Shown here: positions 59,898-64,000 of the stretch, in pieces
Layout: each line of letters begins with the position of its first letter
Numbering within the stretch: the first letter of the stretch is position 1
Source of the DNA: Deltaproteobacteria bacterium
GTDB taxonomy: Bacteria > Myxococcota_A > Polyangia > GCA-2747355
NCBI GenBank assembly: GCA_020633415.1
Contig: JACKDQ010000010.1
Coordinates: 124,001 to 188,000 of the forward strand
Length of the DNA: 64,000 bases
Direction: 5' to 3'
Translations under genes and position numbers: made by a program
Notes under the pieces: generated by a model
Databases searched by the model: none
What the model was told of the DNA's origin: nothing
The model's input: the letters and a program-made list of their open reading frames with translations, nothing else

Positions 59898-60566
59898 ATG
59901 CAAAAATCGTCCTCCGCAAATAGGCAACGCCGCGTACCGATACAGCGCCGTTCCAAAGAAACGCTCGAGGTGATCTATCAAGGTTGCCAGCGTGTCTTGG
60001 CGGCCTATGGCTTCTCGCGTGTGACCACACGCTTGATCGCGCAGGTCGCCGGTGTCGGTGTTGGCACGCTCTACCGTTACTTCTCCGATCGCGAAGCGTT
60101 GTTCTCCGAGATGTACACCGAGCTGGCGCGCAGGCTCGTCGCCGACGTTATCCCATCGCCCGCACAGGCCCCCTGGCCGCTGTCTGTCGCCGAGTTCACC
60201 GAGCGAATCCTGCGGCGCTTCCTCTATCGCCTGCGTGAGAACCGGGTGACGGTCTTAGAGCTGGCCCGCAACCGGCACCGTTTCGAGACGCGCCGGCAAC
60301 AGCGACGACGCGAGCTGCTATTTCAAAGTGCGATCGCCGCGTTGGTCGAGGAGCACCTCGATGTAGAGGATACGACGCTTTGCGCCTTCGTCACCCAGCA
60401 CGCGGTTGAGGCTACGGTGATGGGTGCGCTGATCGATCATCCAGAGATGCTCGACGATGACCGCCTGATCGACGAAGTCACCCGCATGCTCGCTCCGTAC
60501 TTGGCGTCGCGGTCACGTTCACCGACGGCGAGGCGAGGGGCTGCTCCGCGTTGGTCGGAGGGCTGA
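59898..60566 (+). CDS. TetR family transcriptional regulator
   Basis: This 222-residue regulator has an N-terminal helix-turn-helix (about 38-65: YGFSRVTTRLIAQVAGVGVGTLYRYFSDREALF), typical of TetR proteins. The C-terminal ligand domain is helical and ends in an Arg/Ser-rich tail. TetR proteins usually repress a neighbouring gene and are released by a small hydrophobic ligand. It is convergent with the PLP decarboxylase gene (12 bp), so its target is not obvious. ATG 59898 follows a weak ribosome site. Confidence 0.9.
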   Translation: MQKSSSANRQRRVPIQRRSKETLEVIYQGCQRVLAAYGFSRVTTRLIAQVAGVGVGTLYRYFSDREALFSEMYTELARRLVADVIPSPAQAPWPLSVAEFTERILRRFLYRLRENRVTVLELARNRHRFETRRQQRRRELLFQSAIAALVEEHLDVEDTTLCAFVTQHAVEATVMGALIDHPEMLDDDRLIDEVTRMLAPYLASRSRSPTARRGAAPRWSEG

Positions 60567-60578
60567 GATCGTGCGCGC

Positions 60579-62018
60579 CTAGCGACTGATACGATCGCTG
60601 TAAATCGTCAACAATCGATCGCGCAGCTCGGCCGGCAAGGCGCTCAGCAAGTTGTTGAGCGCGGTCATCTCGCCGTCGCCGATCTCTCCGCTTGCGATCA
60701 ACTCATCGATGATCCGTTCGAGCGGGCCATCGGCCAGCTGGTCGGGAGCGACTGCCGTCAGGGTCTCTGCTAGGCTGGCAAACGCGCCGCTGACAGGCGG
60801 CTCACCGGCAGCGGCCAGCGTCGAGACGCAGCGTTCCAGGTCGTCTAGAAAGATCGGGATCGCCGCGCTGTTGACCGGCAGCACGTTGAGGTGGATGCTC
60901 GCTGGCGCATCGCCGCAGGGAAACTGCGGGTGCATCCGCCAGCCACGCTTGCGCATCTGTTCGGCGAGGGCGAAGACGTTGACAATCTCGCTGGTTATCG
61001 CGCAGAGCGTGATCACCGGGTTACCCAACACGCGCACGCCGTCGATCCGCGCGAGGCCGCGCAGCAGCGTCTGTTGACCATCGAGAAGCCGCTGGGCGAT
61101 CGCCAAGTAGCCTGGACGGCCCAGGCTGTGAAGCATTGCCCAGGTCGCCGCGAGCGGCCCGGCCGAGCGACTGCTTTGCAGCGTCGGATTGACCAATGCG
61201 TAGCCCGGCCAACCGGAGAAGCTGAAGATCTGATGCCGCCGCAAAGCGGGCTCGCGGTAGAGCACGACCGAAGCGCCGAGTGGCGTGCCAGCGTATTTGT
61301 GGAAGTCGATCGAAATCGAGCTCACGCCTGGGACGCGAAAGTCGAATGGCGCGATGGTTTGGCCGAGCGCTTCGAAGAGTGGCAACACGAAGCCGCCGAT
61401 GCAGGCGTCGACGTGTAACGGCAGGTCATGCGCGATCGCAAGTTCGCCCAGCGCGTCGATCGGATCGAGGACGCCGTGGGCGTAGCTCGGTGCAGAGCCA
61501 ACGATCAGCGCAGTCTGCGCGTTGATCGCCGCGGCGATCGCCGGCACATCGGCGGTCAGTTGTTGTCCATCGACCGGAACGCTGATCACGCGTAGGCCGA
61601 GCAACTGGGCGGCCTTGTGAAACGCCGGATGAGCGCTCTGGGGCAATATCATTTCCGGGGCGCTCACGCCGCGCACGCGGGCGCGATCGCGCGCAGCCTT
61701 GACCGCCAAGATGATGCTTTCGGTGCCGCCACTGGTGAAGTTGCCGCAAACCTGTGCGTCACCCGACAGATGGCCGGCGGCGATCGCCACGACCTCGCGC
61801 TCGAGCACCAGCGCCGAAGGAAAGGCCCGCGCGTCGAGCGCGTTGTTCCAGCAGAACTGGCGCAGTACCTCCTCGCCGAGCGTCGAGGCCGCTGCGTTTT
61901 CGCGAAAGACGTAAACCATCGCGCGCGGATCATCGATCCTAAGATCGTTTTCACTGATCAGCTTGAGCCGCGCGAGAAGATCGGCACGTCGTTGGGATGT
62001 CTTGGGCAAGCCGCTCAT
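60579..62018 (-). CDS. PLP-dependent decarboxylase/lyase (group II, S1P lyase-like)
   Basis: This is a 479-residue fold type I PLP enzyme. ATG 62018 with TTGAGG upstream is preferred to the longer frame. FTSGGTES (94-101) binds the cofactor phosphate, HVDACIGGF (202-210) gives the Asp that contacts the pyridine N, and SIDFHKYAGTPLG (235-247) provides the Schiff-base Lys241. These motifs, and the flanks PQSAHPAFHKAAQLLG, resemble sphingosine-1-phosphate lyase and glutamate or tyrosine decarboxylases. A C-terminal extra segment of about 65 residues (after 410) is atypical. The substrate is unknown. Confidence 0.88.
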   Translation of the reverse strand: MSGLPKTSQRRADLLARLKLISENDLRIDDPRAMVYVFRENAAASTLGEEVLRQFCWNNALDARAFPSALVLEREVVAIAAGHLSGDAQVCGNFTSGGTESIILAVKAARDRARVRGVSAPEMILPQSAHPAFHKAAQLLGLRVISVPVDGQQLTADVPAIAAAINAQTALIVGSAPSYAHGVLDPIDALGELAIAHDLPLHVDACIGGFVLPLFEALGQTIAPFDFRVPGVSSISIDFHKYAGTPLGASVVLYREPALRRHQIFSFSGWPGYALVNPTLQSSRSAGPLAATWAMLHSLGRPGYLAIAQRLLDGQQTLLRGLARIDGVRVLGNPVITLCAITSEIVNVFALAEQMRKRGWRMHPQFPCGDAPASIHLNVLPVNSAAIPIFLDDLERCVSTLAAAGEPPVSGAFASLAETLTAVAPDQLADGPLERIIDELIASGEIGDGEMTALNNLLSALPAELRDRLLTIYSDRISR

Positions 62019-62114
62019 CGAATACCTCAACCGCAAGTCGCGGCTTTAAACCGAGCAATAGCTCGGATAATAGCAGCGCCGAGGGGTGAGTCAAGGGGTC
62101 GACCGCTGCTGCAC

Positions 62115-62149
62115 ATCCGGCCGATCAGATCCGGCCGATCAGATCCGGC
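62115..62149. repeat. 14-bp tandem repeat (2.5 copies)
   Basis: ATCCGGCCGATCAG occurs twice in tandem plus a partial third ATCCGGC. The unit contains overlapping GATC sites. It lies in the 201-bp gap between the decarboxylase start and the stop of the next minus-strand gene. Confidence 0.75.
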
Positions 62150-62219
62150 AAGATCACACGCTGATATTGCGGCAATTTCAGCGATGGCCCGACGCTGCAT
62201 GGTTGGGCGAGCAGTGCCG

Positions 62220-62861
62220 TCATCGCCACGTCGGCCGGCTGCCGCGCTTTCGCGGGTTGAGCGGCCTCGCTAGGCTAGCGTCGCTGGTCGGCTTTAGCGC
62301 GTTGCCAAAGCGCCAGCCGGCGAGCACCTGTTTGCAGGCGCTGTCGCCGGCCGAGTCGCGCGCGTCGAAATTGCAGGTTACGACCCAGACGTCCTTGCCC
62401 TGGGCGATGACCGTGCCGCGGCCGCGACGATGGGGCTTCGCCGCGTCCTTGCCGGCGAGCAGCCATTGGCACGCTTTCCCATGTGCTAGCGCGATCAGCG
62501 ACGCCGATTGCAGGGTAGCATTGACCATCTGGGACATTGTCTGCGCCGTCTGCTTGCAGTTGCTGACGCTGGCGTTTACCGACTCGCCTCCCGGCGCTGG
62601 TAGGATCACGATGCTGGCGACAAACGGGTTGGTCAGCTTAGGACGTTGCTCGGCCTTCAGTAGCACACCACCAGCCTTGCCGACGCGAGCGATCTCGGCG
62701 TCGAGACGATTGCCAAGTGGCTTGTTGAGCCAGGAAAAGCCTGACGGGATGGGCACCGAAAAGCTCCGACCCGTTGCCCGCTGGGCGCGAGGGCTTGCTG
62801 CGCTAGCGACACCGGCCGCACAGAGCGTGAGGATGATCAGCGTTGGTGTTTTGCAGCTCAT
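62220..62861 (-). CDS. Secreted protein of unknown function next to a PKS gene
   Basis: This 213-residue exported protein has a signal peptide (1-22, ending VASA-AS). Mature segments include FSVPIPSGFSWLNKP, VASIVILPAPGGESVNAS, four cysteines in the mature part that could pair (near 100, 130, 163 and 176), and a C-terminal Arg-rich tail. I recognise no family. Its ATG overlaps the stop of the acyltransferase gene (ATGA), so the two are translationally coupled, which is odd for a secreted protein after a PKS gene. Confidence 0.65.
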   Translation of the reverse strand: MSCKTPTLIILTLCAAGVASAASPRAQRATGRSFSVPIPSGFSWLNKPLGNRLDAEIARVGKAGGVLLKAEQRPKLTNPFVASIVILPAPGGESVNASVSNCKQTAQTMSQMVNATLQSASLIALAHGKACQWLLAGKDAAKPHRRGRGTVIAQGKDVWVVTCNFDARDSAGDSACKQVLAGWRFGNALKPTSDASLARPLNPRKRGSRPTWR

Positions 62862-64000
62862 CGTAACGAGTCCTGTTCGAGGGCTTCGAGCAATGGTTCG
62901 ATCTTCGCTGGCGGGAGCGAGCGAGCGAGCTTAAGCAAACGCTGTTCGGCAGCTCGCTGCCAGTCGGCATCGGCCACTTCCGTCGACCAGGCTAGCAGTT
63001 GTGGCGAATAAGGTTGATCAAAAACCTCGAGGTCGAGTGCGTGGCCACGGACAAACAGCTCGCCAATCGCTGCAAACAACTCGTCCGATTCGTCCTTGCC
63101 CTTGCGTAGCGAGGGAATCCAGCCCAGGTCCGAGCGATCGCTGACACACTTTTTGCCCATACCGACCAGTGTTTGGGTGGGTCCGACCTCGAGCAAATCG
63201 CTGATCCCGTGTTCGAGCAGTGCGCTGATTCCCTGCGCGAAGCGCACCGGCTTTCGCACATGCTCGACCCAGTATTCGGCACGGGCAACTTCGTCACCGG
63301 CGGCCGTACCGGTCAGGTTAGAGATCAGCGTCAACTTGGGCGGAGACAAGTTGAGCGTTGCGACATACTCGCCGAACGCCTCGAGCATGGGCTCCATCAG
63401 CGGCGAGTGAAAGGCGTGGGAGACCCGCAGGGCGACCACGCGCGCGCGGGATTTTTTGATTTCGGCGCTTGCGGCGTCAACCGCGCTTCGCGGCCCGGAG
63501 ATCACCAGCGAGCGCGGGCCGTTATATCCGGCGACGGCCAAGCGCGAATCGTTGACCGCCTGCAGTGCGGCGATCACGGTGGATTCGTCAGCTATCACAG
63601 CTGCCATTGCACCGCCGGCGGGCAGTGCCTGCATCATACGTCCTCGCGCGGCGATCAGGCGCAGCGCTTGTTCTTCGCAGAGCACGCCGGCCACACAGGC
63701 GGCGGCGATCTCGCCGACCGAGTGACCCAGCACAGCATCGGGACGGATCCCCCAGCTCGACCAGAGCTCGCTGATCGCCAGCTCGAAGGAGACCAACGCG
63801 GGCTGTGTGTAGGCCGTCTGGTTGATCAATTCCTCATCGCCAAGTTGGCCGAACATTAGATCGAGCAGCGGGTGCGCTAACTCGTCGGCGAGGATCTTGG
63901 CGTGCCGCTCGAGTGCTCTGCGAAACACCGGATGCTGCTCGTAAAGCGCTCGTCCCATTCCATTGCGCTGTGCACCCTGACCCGAGAACAGCAGCGCAGT
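62858..64000 (-). CDS. Polyketide synthase C-terminus with malonyl-type acyltransferase domain (truncated by window)
   Basis: At least 380 residues are visible; the frame continues past the right edge and the true start is not seen. The acyltransferase domain begins at GQGAQRNGMG near the edge and has the nucleophile motif GHSVGE, the Arg-Gly-Arg-Met loop, SHAFHSPLMEPM and the C-terminal catalytic His region. The HAFH motif is typical of malonyl-CoA-specific AT domains; methylmalonyl ones usually have YASH. About 90 residues of post-AT linker (IPSLRKGKDESDELFAAIGELFV) follow and then the protein stops, with no KR, DH or ACP. It may be a KS-AT didomain protein or a modular PKS that ends early. 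Confidence 0.88.
   Translation of the reverse strand, partial: TALLFSGQGAQRNGMGRALYEQHPVFRRALERHAKILADELAHPLLDLMFGQLGDEELINQTAYTQPALVSFELAISELWSSWGIRPDAVLGHSVGEIAAACVAGVLCEEQALRLIAARGRMMQALPAGGAMAAVIADESTVIAALQAVNDSRLAVAGYNGPRSLVISGPRSAVDAASAEIKKSRARVVALRVSHAFHSPLMEPMLEAFGEYVATLNLSPPKLTLISNLTGTAAGDEVARAEYWVEHVRKPVRFAQGISALLEHGISDLLEVGPTQTLVGMGKKCVSDRSDLGWIPSLRKGKDESDELFAAIGELFVRGHALDLEVFDQPYSPQLLAWSTEVADADWQRAAEQRLLKLARSLPPAKIEPLLEALEQDSLR

Noticed and set aside
59155..60030. Minus-strand open frame of 291 codons
   Set aside because: It lies opposite the Cys-rich lipoprotein and the TetR gene start, both with good signals.

Overview
This 64 kb window is a GC-rich, densely coded chromosomal segment of a Gram-negative bacterium, most likely a member of the Myxococcota. 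The support is two secreted proteins that end in MYXO-CTERM-like tails (Gly/Cys, a hydrophobic stretch, then an Arg cluster), many lipoproteins with Asp/Ser/Pro-rich linkers, a Ser/Thr kinase with an N-terminal zinc-ribbon-like motif, an OmpP1/FadL-type outer-membrane protein, and a MurE with the DNPR motif of meso-diaminopimelate-adding enzymes. I found no rRNA, tRNA or CRISPR array.

Region by region. Positions 1-20.3 kb hold mixed housekeeping and envelope genes: a small Lrp/AsnC-like domain protein, a stand-alone membrane FMN glutamate-synthase-like protein, a CoA-binding protein, a secreted protein that looks like an ADP-ribosyltransferase (ART) fold, an ARPP-like protein, a DUF885 peptidase, glutamine-dependent NAD+ synthase, a Ser/Thr kinase, an operon of alpha/beta hydrolase, FG-GAP lipoprotein and glycosyltransferase, and several secreted proteins of unknown function. 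Positions 20.5-35.0 kb are a division and cell wall (dcw) cluster in the order murE-murF-mraY-murD-ftsW-murG-murC-ddl-ftsQ-ftsA-ftsZ. It lacks mraZ, rsmH, ftsL, ftsI and murB, and a perfect 29-bp-arm palindrome sits between murC and ddl, where murB lies in many other bacteria. FtsZ has an unusually long C-terminal linker.

Positions 35-49.7 kb hold a large MYXO-CTERM deacetylase-like protein, an S9 peptidase, a GT-C membrane glycosyltransferase, a ROK kinase, a RAYT-type (REP-associated) transposase with four 29-bp flanking repeats, malic enzyme, a FadL-like porin, Cys-rich lipoproteins and a polysaccharide deacetylase. Positions 49.8-64 kb hold an APC permease, a hydrolase-like lipoprotein, a NeuC-type epimerase, a soluble TPR histidine kinase, a translationally coupled ECF sigma-factor operon, a TetR regulator, a PLP decarboxylase, and the 3' end of a polyketide synthase (PKS) gene whose product ends in an acyltransferase (AT) domain and which runs off the window.

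The least ordinary signals are: (1) a repeat architecture in which (G)GGGAC-headed sequences face inward as inverted pairs at several unrelated loci, one pair flanking the RAYT gene; (2) the neighbourhood of ART-like protein, ARPP-like protein and NAD+ synthase; (3) the pared-down dcw cluster with a very long FtsZ linker; (4) a family of lipoproteins sharing Asp-rich stalks. I did not see a clear-cut new defence or biosynthetic system. All functional statements are read from sequence motifs without database searches.
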